Source of the DNA: Bifidobacterium saimiriisciurei
GTDB lineage: Bacteria; Actinomycetota; Actinomycetes; Actinomycetales; Bifidobacteriaceae
Direction of reading: 5' to 3'
Assembly: GCF_010667655.1 (NCBI RefSeq)
Contig: NZ_WHZU01000011.1
Span: 37,048 to 101,047, forward strand
DNA: 64,000 nt
Shown here: one piece after another, positions 1 to 8,464 of the stretch
Layout: the number at the start of each line of letters is the position of its first letter
How positions within the stretch are numbered: the stretch's first letter is position 1
Program-made: the position numbers and the translations under genes
Notes under the pieces: model-generated
The model's input: the letters and a program-made list of their open reading frames with translations, nothing else
Database searches by the model: none
Told to the model about the DNA's origin: nothing

Positions 1-1
1 C

Positions 2-265
2 GTGGGCATCATCGTCTTCGTGATTGCGCTCGTGGCGCTTGCCGCGGCCGCCACGGCGTTCGTCGTCATCCACCGTCGCCGCAAGGCGCGGGTCGACAGG
101 CAGCTCGCCCGTCGAGAGCGTCGTCGCTCCGCGCGCCGCAATGCGGGTCCGGCAAATGATCCGGCCAACGGTTCGGCCGGCGGTCCCGATGCCACCTCGT
201 CCAATGATTCAACGAACGATTCAGCGGACATTCAGGAAACATCCAGTACCGAGGGTCATGCTTAA
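2..265 (+). CDS. C-terminal end of a membrane protein (5' truncated by the window edge)
   Basis: The frame is open from the first bases of the window, so this is probably the tail of a longer gene. The visible part is one hydrophobic segment (about residues 2-23), a strongly basic stretch rich in Arg and Lys, and a low-complexity Ser/Asn/Asp/Ala tail. That is the usual layout of a single-pass anchor with a cytoplasmic tail. It stops 3 bp before the response-regulator start, so it may be co-transcribed with the two-component system. No enzymatic domain is visible and no function can be given. A complete 87-residue protein from the GTG at position 2 is possible but less likely. Confidence 0.5.
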   Translation: MGIIVFVIALVALAAAATAFVVIHRRRKARVDRQLARRERRRSARRNAGPANDPANGSAGGPDATSSNDSTNDSADIQETSSTEGHA

Positions 266-268
266 ACC

Positions 269-1012
269 ATGAGCAAATCCATTGAAGCATCCATTGTTGT
301 TGTCGACGACGAGCCGTCCATCCGTGAGCTGCTGGTGGCTTCGCTTCATTTCTCCGGTTTTGAAGTGCATACCGCAGCTTCCGGCTCCGAGGCCATCGAG
401 GTCATCGAAAAGACCGAACCGGATCTTATCGTGCTTGACGTCATGCTGCCGGACATCGACGGCTTCACCGTCACCCGCCGCATCCGCCAGGAGGGCATCG
501 ATGCGCCGGTGCTGTTCCTGACCGCCCGCGACGACACCCAGGACAAGGTCATGGGCCTGACCGTCGGCGGCGACGACTACGTGACCAAGCCGTTCAGCCT
601 TGAGGAGGTCGTCGCCCGAATCCGCGCGATCCTGCGTCGCACGCGCGAACAGGTCGAGGACGATCCCATCATCCGCGTCGCCGACCTTGAAATCAACGAG
701 GACTCGCACGACGTCACCCGCGCCGGCCAGGTCATCGAGCTGAGCCCCACCGAATACAAGCTGCTGCGCTACCTCATGGACAACGAGGGCAGGGTGCTGT
801 CCAAGGCTCAGATCCTCGACCACGTGTGGCAGTACGACTGGGGCGGCGACGCCGCGATCGTGGAATCCTACATCTCCTATCTGCGCAAGAAGGTGGACGG
901 CATCACCTACACCGATGAGAACGGCGAGACCCGCAAGGTCGATCCGCTCATCCAGACCAAGCGTGGCATCGGCTACATGATCCGTTCGCCGAAGTCGGCT
1001 CCGGGGGCGTGA
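269..1012 (+). CDS. OmpR/PhoB-family response regulator
   Basis: DNA-binding response regulator of 247 residues. The N-terminal receiver domain (about 10-125) carries the acidic pair VDDE and the phospho-acceptor Asp57 in the context VLDVMLPD, then the conserved Thr (FLTAR) and Lys (VTKPF). The C-terminal half (about 140-237) is a winged-helix effector domain ending in the typical RGIGYMIR hairpin. The stop overlaps the start of the downstream histidine kinase by 4 bp, so the two are translationally coupled and form a cognate pair. The input signal is not evident. The architecture is closest to actinobacterial PhoP/TcrA/MprA-like regulators. Confidence 0.93.
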   Translation: MSKSIEASIVVVDDEPSIRELLVASLHFSGFEVHTAASGSEAIEVIEKTEPDLIVLDVMLPDIDGFTVTRRIRQEGIDAPVLFLTARDDTQDKVMGLTVGGDDYVTKPFSLEEVVARIRAILRRTREQVEDDPIIRVADLEINEDSHDVTRAGQVIELSPTEYKLLRYLMDNEGRVLSKAQILDHVWQYDWGGDAAIVESYISYLRKKVDGITYTDENGETRKVDPLIQTKRGIGYMIRSPKSAPGA

Positions 1013-2862
1013 CCCTCGTGGGCGGTATGGCACAGCCCGGCACCCCTGTCCATCCGGGTGCCGGCCAGCCGGGATGCGCCGGCGCGGGCCAGGTGGCCGG
1101 GAACGTTCGGCAGACGAAGAAGGGCAACTGGCTGACGCACCGTCTGGACGCCGTGTCCCTCTCCACGAAGCTGATATCCATCATCCTCGTGCTGCTGCTG
1201 GTCAGCGGGGGCATCATCGCGTTCGCCGTGCGGCAGCTGGTGAGCGCATACATCATCGACAAGACCGACACGCAGCTTTCCCGGCAGTCGACGCTGGTGC
1301 TCAACAGCATCAGCGAGCTGCAGCAGTCCGACAACTTCGGCACGCTGGGCCTCATCGACTACTACGTGCAGATTCGCGACTCCAACTTCAACATCACGTC
1401 CACGCCGGTCGTGCCCAAGCTCTCCGACAACGTCATCTCCGAGCCGGTGCTGCCGGTCTCGGGCAGCAGCGGCGGCGTCGAATTCAACAAGCCGTACACC
1501 ACGGCGGCGCGCGTGCAGCTGTCGTCGGGAAGCGACGTGAGCCGCACATCCCTGCAGATGGCCTCCGCGCCGTGGCGCGTGATCGCCGTCAAATGGAAGA
1601 TGAACGGCAACGGCACCACGCCGGCCACCACGGGCGTGGCGTTCATCGCGCTGTCATTGCACGACATGCAGGACACGCTGTCCATCATCACCAAATACTT
1701 CCTCGTCGTGGGCATCGCCATCATGGTGTTCGCCACCGTCATGGCCACGCTTGCGATAGACCGGACGTTGCTGCCGCTCAAACGCATCGAGAAGACCGCC
1801 GCGAAGATCGCCAACGGCGACCTGTCCCAACGCGTTCCGCCCGCCCCCGAGAACACGGAGGTCGGCTCGCTCTCCTCGTCGCTCAACCAGATGCTCTCAC
1901 GCATCGAGCACAGCTTCCACGAGCAGCAGGAGACCACCGAGAAGATGAAGCGGTTCGTCTCCGACGCCAGCCACGAGCTGCGCACGCCGCTCGCCGCCAT
2001 CCACGGCTACGCCGAGCTGTACAAGATGCAGCGCGAATACCCCGGCGCGCTCGAACGCGCCGACCAGGCCATCGACCACATCGAGAAGTCGAGCACCCGC
2101 ATGGCGAGCCTCGTGGAGGACCTGCTCTCGCTTGCCTGCATGGACGAGGGCCGCGGCGTGAACATCAACCAGAAGGCGAAGCTTCACGAGATCGTGGCGG
2201 AATCCGCCGAGGACCTCCATGCACTCGACCCGGGGCGTTCCATCCGGCTCGGCGGCATCACCGTCGCGGGCGGGGACGCGCCTCTGGTGGCCGGCGACGG
2301 GGAGCGGCCCATGCCCGCGCATCTGGCGTTCGTGCCCGGCAAGGTCGAGAACGTCACGCTGCAGGGAGACCCGGCCCGTCTGCGTCAGGTCATCACGAAC
2401 ATCGTGGGCAACATCCACCGCTACACGCCGGCGGATTCGCCCGTGGAGATGGGCATCTCGGTGGTGCCGGCGTCGCTGCATCTGGTCGACCTGGGCAAGA
2501 TGCCCTCCACCGACGTGTCGCTGGACCAGTTCATCCAGGCGGCGCAGGTGGCCGCATCCACGGGTTCCGGCCGACGCTACGCCGTGCTGCAGGTCATCGA
2601 CCATGGCCCGGGCATGCCGGGCAAGGCCAGGCAGAAGATCTTCGAGCGCTTCTACACCGCCGATCCCTCGCGCGCCCGCGAAAAGGGCGGCACCGGCCTC
2701 GGCATGGCCATCGCGCAGTCCGCGGTCAAGGCCCATCACGGACTGATCTGCGCCTCGGAGACGTTCAACGGCGGCCTCACCTTCACCGTGATCATTCCCA
2801 TGCCCGACGAGGCGCCTCAGGCGCCCGCGTCATCCGACGGCGTAGCGCCGGCGAAGGCGTAG
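1009..2862 (+). CDS. HAMP-domain sensor histidine kinase
   Basis: Membrane sensor kinase of 617 residues, partner of the preceding regulator. After a basic cytoplasmic N-terminus comes TM1 (about 55-78), an extracytoplasmic sensing domain of about 150 residues, TM2 (about 225-250) and a HAMP linker. The HisKA dimerisation helix carries the phospho-accepting His322 in SHELRTPLAAI. The HATPase domain shows the N-box (about 455-470), the G1 box DHGPGMP and the G2 box GTGLGMAI. A roughly 30-residue insertion rich in Gly/Ala lies between HisKA and the N-box. The start is uncertain: GTG 1009 overlaps the upstream stop, and ATG 1027 is an alternative in the same frame. Confidence 0.9.
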   Translation: MTLVGGMAQPGTPVHPGAGQPGCAGAGQVAGNVRQTKKGNWLTHRLDAVSLSTKLISIILVLLLVSGGIIAFAVRQLVSAYIIDKTDTQLSRQSTLVLNSISELQQSDNFGTLGLIDYYVQIRDSNFNITSTPVVPKLSDNVISEPVLPVSGSSGGVEFNKPYTTAARVQLSSGSDVSRTSLQMASAPWRVIAVKWKMNGNGTTPATTGVAFIALSLHDMQDTLSIITKYFLVVGIAIMVFATVMATLAIDRTLLPLKRIEKTAAKIANGDLSQRVPPAPENTEVGSLSSSLNQMLSRIEHSFHEQQETTEKMKRFVSDASHELRTPLAAIHGYAELYKMQREYPGALERADQAIDHIEKSSTRMASLVEDLLSLACMDEGRGVNINQKAKLHEIVAESAEDLHALDPGRSIRLGGITVAGGDAPLVAGDGERPMPAHLAFVPGKVENVTLQGDPARLRQVITNIVGNIHRYTPADSPVEMGISVVPASLHLVDLGKMPSTDVSLDQFIQAAQVAASTGSGRRYAVLQVIDHGPGMPGKARQKIFERFYTADPSRAREKGGTGLGMAIAQSAVKAHHGLICASETFNGGLTFTVIIPMPDEAPQAPASSDGVAPAKA

Positions 2863-2954
2863 GATATAATAATCCTTTGGCATTGCGGGGCGGAGACGCT
2901 TCCGCCCCGATACGGGTAGAGAAGTTTGTTTGTATCAGTGAGGTGTGAGTAGAT

Positions 2955-3344
2955 ATGCCCAGCGGAAAGATTCGTTGGTTCGACGCGAAAAAAGGCTACG
3001 GTTTCATCACCGATGACGACGGCAAGGACGTGTTCCTGCCGTCTTCGGCCCTTCCTGCCGGCACCACCAACCTGCGCAAGGGCACCAAGGTGGAGTTCTC
3101 GGTGGTCGACGGCCGCAAGGGCCCGCAGGCCATGGGCGTGACCCTGGTCGGCCCCATGCCGTCCATGGTCAAGGCCGCCCGTCCCAAGCCGGACGACATG
3201 GCCGCCATCGTCGAGGACCTCATCAAGCTGCTGGACGCCGCGGGCAACGGCCTGCGTCGCCACCGCTACCCCTCGCCCGCCGAATCGAAGAAGCTCGCCA
3301 CGCTGCTGCGCGCCGTGGCCGACAACTTCGACGTCCAGGATTGA
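2955..3344 (+). CDS. Cold-shock domain protein with C-terminal extension
   Basis: The protein has 129 residues. Residues 1-66 form a cold-shock OB-fold with RNP1-like KGYGFI and RNP2-like VFLPSSAL, so it should bind single-stranded nucleic acid. Classical Csps end near residue 67-70. Here a further 60 mostly helical residues follow, ending in a conserved-looking SPAESKKLATLLRAVADNF segment. The long form is typical of actinobacterial CspB-like proteins encoded beside a DUF3027 gene, which is the arrangement here. The ATG follows an AT-rich stretch containing TATAATAATC (2869-2878), a plausible -10 region. Confidence 0.9.
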   Translation: MPSGKIRWFDAKKGYGFITDDDGKDVFLPSSALPAGTTNLRKGTKVEFSVVDGRKGPQAMGVTLVGPMPSMVKAARPKPDDMAAIVEDLIKLLDAAGNGLRRHRYPSPAESKKLATLLRAVADNFDVQD

Positions 3345-3383
3345 TGACCAGCCGTGACCGATAACGTGAATGAAGGTGCCGCG

Positions 3384-4499
3384 ATGAACGCAACCGCTGA
3401 AGATCCCCGTTCCCTCGCCCGGGCCGTGGCCTGCGAGGTGGCGGACGAGACGTCGCACGTCGGCGATTTCCTGGGTTCCACGGAGCTCGGGGACGGCGTC
3501 AGCGACTTCAGGTTCGCGTCCAATATCGTCGGATACGAAGGCTGGCAGTGGTCGGTCACGCTGTACCACGACGTCGAGCGGGACGCATGGACGGTGAACG
3601 AGTCATCGCTGGTCCCCGGTGAGGATTCGCTCATGCCGCCGAAGTGGATTCCCTGGAAGGACCGTCTGCTGCCGACCGACCTGGCGGTGACCGACGCACT
3701 GGGAACCGAGCCCGACGACCCGCGTCTCGAAGACGGGGAGGAGGCGCTGAAGGCCGTCGAGGAGAGCATCGGGGAACACGGCGCGAAGCCCGCGGCCGCC
3801 TCCGCCGAGCCGACGGAGGATCCGACCTCGACTTCGGAGCCGGCAGAGACACCGCAAGATGAGGATGACGTCAAGTCGGAGGAGCCGACGGATGACGCCG
3901 GGCAGTCGTCGGAGAAGACCGACTCCGAAGGCAACGGCGACGCCGATACGACGGCGGACACCGACGCCGCGAAATCCGCCGTGAAGGACGAGCTGGCGCA
4001 GACGGCGGCCATCGCTAAGGAGTTCGAGCTGTCCCGTCGCCGCGTGCTCACGCCGTTGGGCCGTGCCCAGGCGGCGCAGCGCTGGTATTCCGGACCGCAC
4101 GGACCCAAGTCCCTCTCCACCAAGACCGCCGATGGCCTGGCCTGCCAGACCTGCGGCTTCTTCGTGCCGCTTGCCGGCGAACTGAACCTGATGTTCGGCG
4201 TGTGCGCGAACAAGTGGAGTCCCGACGACGGACGCGTGGTCTCGCGCGATCATGGCTGCGGCGAGCATTCGGAGATCGAGCCGCCGGAGCCGAGCAGCCT
4301 GTGGATCCAGTCCAAGCCGGCGTTCGACGACATGCACATCGACATCGTGCGACAGGCGCCGCGTGAGGAACGCGGCGACGTGGAGGCCATGGAATCAGCC
4401 GGAAAGCCTCGTTTCGACGACGCCGGCCATTATCTCGGCGTCAAGGCCGGCGACGTCGTATTGTTCCATTCCCAGATGCCCGAACGCGAACAGGCGTAG
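3384..4499 (+). CDS. DUF3027 domain protein
   Basis: Actinobacterial protein of unknown biochemical role, recognised by its two conserved blocks. The N-terminal block (about residues 30-110) includes YEGWQWSVT, LVPGEDSLMPPKWIPWKDRL and DDPRL. The C-terminal block (about 225-300) has a Cys/His cluster (CQTCGFF, FGVCANKWSP, DHGCGEHSE) that looks metal-binding. Between them is an acidic, low-complexity linker rich in Glu, Asp and Thr. It sits 40 bp after the cold-shock gene, as in many actinobacteria. ATG 3384 is preferred because it follows GAAGGT at good spacing; GTG 3354 would add ten residues. Confidence 0.85.
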   Translation: MNATAEDPRSLARAVACEVADETSHVGDFLGSTELGDGVSDFRFASNIVGYEGWQWSVTLYHDVERDAWTVNESSLVPGEDSLMPPKWIPWKDRLLPTDLAVTDALGTEPDDPRLEDGEEALKAVEESIGEHGAKPAAASAEPTEDPTSTSEPAETPQDEDDVKSEEPTDDAGQSSEKTDSEGNGDADTTADTDAAKSAVKDELAQTAAIAKEFELSRRRVLTPLGRAQAAQRWYSGPHGPKSLSTKTADGLACQTCGFFVPLAGELNLMFGVCANKWSPDDGRVVSRDHGCGEHSEIEPPEPSSLWIQSKPAFDDMHIDIVRQAPREERGDVEAMESAGKPRFDDAGHYLGVKAGDVVLFHSQMPEREQA

Positions 4500-4533
4500 G
4501 AACGGCCATACGCCGGCTCCGAACCGTCGAAAA

Positions 4534-4577
4534 ACGGGCCGTCGTCCATGGGATCGAATCCATGGACGACGGCCCGT
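4534..4577. terminator. Bidirectional intrinsic terminator between convergent genes
   Basis: Perfect 18-bp inverted repeat (4534-4551 and 4560-4577) with an 8-nt loop, between the convergent DUF3027 and universal stress protein genes. On the minus strand it is followed by a T-run (AAAAA upstream on the plus strand), so it looks best as the terminator of the minus-strand gene. Confidence 0.8.
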
Positions 4578-4656
4578 TCGTATGTTCACCGCATGCATTC
4601 GCCGGTTCTCGGACGGCGGCATCCGGCCTCGGGCGCCGTATGCCGCCGAATGCCAG

Positions 4657-5658
4657 TCAGTGCACCACGGTGACGGTGCATTCGGCGTCGTTGAGCACCT
4701 GCGAGGAGACCGACCCGAGGAAATGCGCGTCAAGGCCGGAAAGACCTCGCGTGCCGACCACGATCTGATGCGCGTAACGGGATGCGCTCACCAGACCCTT
4801 GCCCGCCGAGATATGGAAGGCGCTGGGACGCACGTCGATGGATTCGGGGATATCCGCCTCGGCGAGCGTCTTGCGCAGAATCTCCTCGGCGCGCTGCTGG
4901 CCCTCGGCCACCGACGGCACCGTCGTCTCGAAACCGGGCATCCTGCCGAGGTCCTTCATCTGCCAGCAGAACAGCACATGAAGCGGACGGCCGTCGATGG
5001 CCGCCGCATGGGCGGCGAACCGCAGGGCGCGCTGCGCCCCCTTGGAACCGTCGATGCCCACGACGACCGGCAGATGACGTTCCGGCCCCCTGACGGTGTC
5101 ATCGACGGCATCGGGATTCAGTGTTCGGGCGATGGCATCCTGCATGGAGGTTTCGGAGCCCTTGGCCCCGGCACGCACGACGGTCACCGGCACCTTGGCC
5201 TCCTCGGCCAGCGAGGACGACATGGAACCGAGGAACCACCGGGCCACCCGTCCCAGCGAGCGGCGTCCCACCACGATCTGCTCGGCGTACGAGCCGATCT
5301 GCAGCAGCGCCGCAGAGCCGGACGCCTTCACCGACGTGAGCTTGAGGTTCTCCGGATTGAAGTCGATGCCTTCCGAGGCCTCGTCGACCCACGAGCGCAG
5401 CGTCCTGGTGATCTGCTTGCGGACGGTCTTCCAGGCCTCGTCGCTGTCGGGTTCCGAGCCGACATCCCACGAATGGGTCCAGCCGAATACGGCGTTCACC
5501 TGCTGGCCGGTCTTGCCGGCCTCGATCAGTGCCCACTTGAGTGCCGCGAATGATTCCTCGGAGCCGTCGACGCCGACGACGATGTCCTTCAGCCGGCCGT
5601 CTGCGGCATCGCCGGTCTGCACCCTGCCCTCGTTGGCATGAATGTGTTCAGCGGTCAT
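4657..5658 (-). CDS. Universal stress protein with two UspA domains
   Basis: Cytoplasmic protein of 333 residues made of two tandem UspA folds (about 24-165 and 185-332). Each domain begins with a strand-loop of the type IVVGVDGSEES / VVVGIDGSKGA. Each ends with the ATP-binding signature G-x2-G-x9-G-S (GRRSLGRVARWFLGS and GTRGLSGLDAHFLGS), so both halves should bind ATP. Single-domain Usps are about 140-160 residues; tandem forms are common in actinobacteria. A clear AGGAGG precedes the ATG. It is transcribed divergently from clpC. The specific stress response is not shown by the sequence. Confidence 0.92.
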   Translation of the reverse strand: MTAEHIHANEGRVQTGDAADGRLKDIVVGVDGSEESFAALKWALIEAGKTGQQVNAVFGWTHSWDVGSEPDSDEAWKTVRKQITRTLRSWVDEASEGIDFNPENLKLTSVKASGSAALLQIGSYAEQIVVGRRSLGRVARWFLGSMSSSLAEEAKVPVTVVRAGAKGSETSMQDAIARTLNPDAVDDTVRGPERHLPVVVGIDGSKGAQRALRFAAHAAAIDGRPLHVLFCWQMKDLGRMPGFETTVPSVAEGQQRAEEILRKTLAEADIPESIDVRPSAFHISAGKGLVSASRYAHQIVVGTRGLSGLDAHFLGSVSSQVLNDAECTVTVVH

Positions 5659-5817
5659 GACACACCTCCTGATGGTCGTAACGATTCCAGCATAGCCGAC
5701 CGCAGCGGGAATGTGGGGTATATCAATTTCCGTTCACAGCGCAATATATGGGCGCCGAGGAATGTTCGTCACAGCAAATCGGTAGAGTGATACAGAGTTT
5801 TATTAGGGAGGACAAGC

Positions 5818-8400
5818 ATGTTCGAACGGTTTACCGACCGTGCTCGTCGCGTCATCGTGCTCGCTCAGGAAGAGGCACGCGCGCTGCAGCACAACTACAT
5901 CGGTACTGAACACCTGCTGCTCGGCCTGATCCGCGAGGGCGAAGGCAACGCCGCCAAGGCGCTGGCCTCCAAGGGAGTCGAACTCGACGCCACGCGCAAG
6001 CAGGTCGAAGAGATGATCGGCAAAGGCAACGCCGCTCCGAACGGGCACATTCCGTTCACGCCGCACGCCAAGCAGGTGCTGGAGCTCAGCCTGCGCGAGG
6101 CGCTGCAGCTGGGCCATAGCTACATCGGCACCGAGCACATCCTGCTCGGCCTGATCCGCGAGGGCGAAGGCGTGGGCACCCAGGTGCTCATCAAGATGGA
6201 CGTCGACCTGGGCGAGTTGCGCACCGCCACCATCGACCTCATCCGCGGCAACCACGAGGGAGCGGACGGCGGCAAGGGCGATCTCGCCAACGCCGGTGGC
6301 GTGCAGAACAAGAGCAGCCAGACCGGTTCCGCCATCCTCGACCAGTTCGGTCGCAACCTGACCGTCGAGGCCGCCGAAGGCAAGCTCGACCCGGTCATCG
6401 GCCGTTCGGGCGAGATCGAACGCGTGATGGTCGTGCTTTCCCGCCGTACGAAGAACAACCCGGTGCTGATCGGCGAGCCCGGCGTCGGCAAGACCGCCGT
6501 CGTCGAGGGCCTGGCCCAGAAGATCAACGCGGGCGACGTGCCGGAGACGCTCAAGGGCAAGCAGATCTACTCGCTCGACCTCGGCTCCATGGTGGCGGGC
6601 TCCCGCTACCGCGGCGACTTCGAGGAACGCCTCAAGAAGGTGCTCAAGGAGATCAAGACCCGCGGCGACATCGTGCTGTTCATCGACGAGATCCATACCA
6701 TCGTCGGCGCCGGTTCCGCCGACGGCGCGCTCGGAGCCTCCGACATGCTCAAGCCTATGCTGGCCCGTGGCGAGCTCCAGACCATCGGCGCCACCACCAC
6801 CGAGGAGTACCGCAAGTACATCGAGAAGGACGCAGCCCTCGAACGTCGTTTCCAGCCCATCCAGGTGCATGAGCCGACGATCGCCGAGACCATCGAGATT
6901 CTCAAGGGTCTGCGCGAGCGCTACGAGAACCACCACCACGTGACCATCACCGACGGCGCGCTGCAGTCCGCCGCCGAGCTGTCGTCCCGCTACATCCAGG
7001 ACCGTCACCTGCCCGACAAGGCCATCGACCTTATCGACGAGGCCGGCGCCCGCCTGCGCATCAAGCGCCTCACCGCGCCGCCCGAGCTCAAGGAGATCGA
7101 CGCCAAGGTGGCGAAGGTCAGCGCCGAGAAGGACAAGGCCATCAAGGACCAGGACTTCGAGAAGGCCGCCGAACTGCGCGACCGTCAGGAGAAGCTCGAG
7201 TCCGAGCGCAAGGAGAAGGAGAAGGCCTGGCGCGAAGGCGAGTCCGACGTGTCGATGACCGTGGACGAGGACGTGATCGCCCAGGTGATCTCCTCCACCA
7301 CCGGCATCCCCGTGTTCAAGCTCACGCAGGCCGAATCCAAGAAGCTGCTCAACATGGAGAAGGAGCTGCACAAGCGCATCATCGGCCAGGATGACGCGGT
7401 CACCGCGCTGTCCCGCTCGATTCGCCGCGCCCGTGTGGGCCTCAAGGATCCGAAGCGCCCCGCAGGCTCGTTCATCTTCGCCGGTCCCACCGGCGTGGGC
7501 AAGACCGAGCTGGCCAAGACGCTCGCCGAGTTCCTGTTCGACGACGAGGACGCGCTCATCCGCGTCGACATGTCGGAGTTCTCCGAGAAGTACGCCGCCT
7601 CGCGACTCTTCGGCGCGCCTCCGGGATACGTCGGCTACGAGGAGGGCGGCGAGCTCACCGAGAAGGTGCGCCGCAAGCCGTTCTCCGTGGTGCTGTTCGA
7701 CGAGATCGAGAAGGCCCATCCGGACATCTTCAACACGCTGCTGCAGGTGCTGGACGACGGCCATCTGACCGACGGCCAGGGACGCAAGGTGGACTTCAAG
7801 AACACCATCATCATCCTGACCACCAACCTCGGCACCCGCGACATCGCCAAGGCCGCCAACACCGGCTTCAACGTGGGCGGCAACACCGAGACCAGCTACC
7901 AGCGCATGAAGGACCAGGTGAGCTCCGAACTCAAGCAGCAGTTCCGCCCCGAGTTCCTCAACCGTCTGGACGACATCATCGTGTTCAAGCAGCTCACCGA
8001 GCCGCAGGTGCGCCAGATCGTCGACCTCGATATCAAGCGCCTCAACGACCGTCTGTTCGAGCGTCACATGTCCATCGAGCTGACCGACAAGGCCAAGGAC
8101 CTGCTTGCCGAGAAGGGCTTCGACCCGCTGCTCGGCGCACGTCCGCTGCGCCGCGTCATCCAGCGCGACATCGAGGACGCCATCTCCGAGAAGATCCTGC
8201 TCGGCGAACTCGGCGACAACGAGGCCGTGGAGGTGGACTCCCAGGGCGAAGGCCTGCTGGGCGAGTTCACGTTCACCGGCAAGCCGATCCTCGACGCCGA
8301 ACCTGCCAAGGCCGATGACGCCGACGCCGACAAGGCCGAATCGGCCGAGCCGGAGCCGGTGGGCGCTGCCGTCGAAGGCGACAAGCCCGCCGAGGAGTAA
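5818..8400 (+). CDS. clpC: ClpC AAA+ unfoldase subunit
   Basis: ATP-dependent unfoldase that feeds ClpP, 860 residues, close to the usual length for actinobacterial ClpC. Two Clp-N repeats (about 1-145) are followed by AAA module D1 with Walker A GEPGVGKT and DEIHT. A middle domain with a UVR-type motif ([18 protein letters not shown]) follows, then D2 with Walker A GPTGVGKT and [11 protein letters not shown] ClpP-docking VGF-type loop is expected near NTGFNVGG. The tail is Ala/Asp/Glu-rich. The start is fixed by AGGGAGG eight bases before the ATG. It is monocistronic, ending at a perfect palindromic terminator. Confidence 0.97.
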   Translation: MFERFTDRARRVIVLAQEEARALQHNYIGTEHLLLGLIREGEGNAAKALASKGVELDATRKQVEEMIGKGNAAPNGHIPFTPHAKQVLELSLREALQLGHSYIGTEHILLGLIREGEGVGTQVLIKMDVDLGELRTATIDLIRGNHEGADGGKGDLANAGGVQNKSSQTGSAILDQFGRNLTVEAAEGKLDPVIGRSGEIERVMVVLSRRTKNNPVLIGEPGVGKTAVVEGLAQKINAGDVPETLKGKQIYSLDLGSMVAGSRYRGDFEERLKKVLKEIKTRGDIVLFIDEIHTIVGAGSADGALGASDMLKPMLARGELQTIGATTTEEYRKYIEKDAALERRFQPIQVHEPTIAETIEILKGLRERYENHHHVTITDGALQSAAELSSRYIQDRHLPDKAIDLIDEAGARLRIKRLTAPPELKEIDAKVAKVSAEKDKAIKDQDFEKAAELRDRQEKLESERKEKEKAWREGESDVSMTVDEDVIAQVISSTTGIPVFKLTQAESKKLLNMEKELHKRIIGQDDAVTALSRSIRRARVGLKDPKRPAGSFIFAGPTGVGKTELAKTLAEFLFDDEDALIRVDMSEFSEKYAASRLFGAPPGYVGYEEGGELTEKVRRKPFSVVLFDEIEKAHPDIFNTLLQVLDDGHLTDGQGRKVDFKNTIIILTTNLGTRDIAKAANTGFNVGGNTETSYQRMKDQVSSELKQQFRPEFLNRLDDIIVFKQLTEPQVRQIVDLDIKRLNDRLFERHMSIELTDKAKDLLAEKGFDPLLGARPLRRVIQRDIEDAISEKILLGELGDNEAVEVDSQGEGLLGEFTFTGKPILDAEPAKADDADADKAESAEPEPVGAAVEGDKPAEE

Positions 8401-8413
8401 GTCTCGGTAAAAA

Positions 8414-8447
8414 AAAATAAGCTCCCCTGATCAGGGGAGCTTATTTT
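8414..8447. terminator. Bidirectional palindromic terminator
   Basis: Perfect 34-bp palindrome with a GC-rich core (GCTCCCCTGATCAGGGGAGC) flanked by an A-run on the left and TTATTTT on the right. It serves both convergent genes, clpC (+) and the ECF transporter gene (-). Confidence 0.9.
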
Positions 8448-8464
8448 GTATATGCGGGAACGGA

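Noticed and set aside
5803..8067. Long minus-strand frame opposite clpC
   Set aside because: It is the antisense shadow of a high-GC conserved gene; the plus strand codes for a complete ClpC with all motifs. Similar long antisense frames elsewhere were dropped for the same reason.
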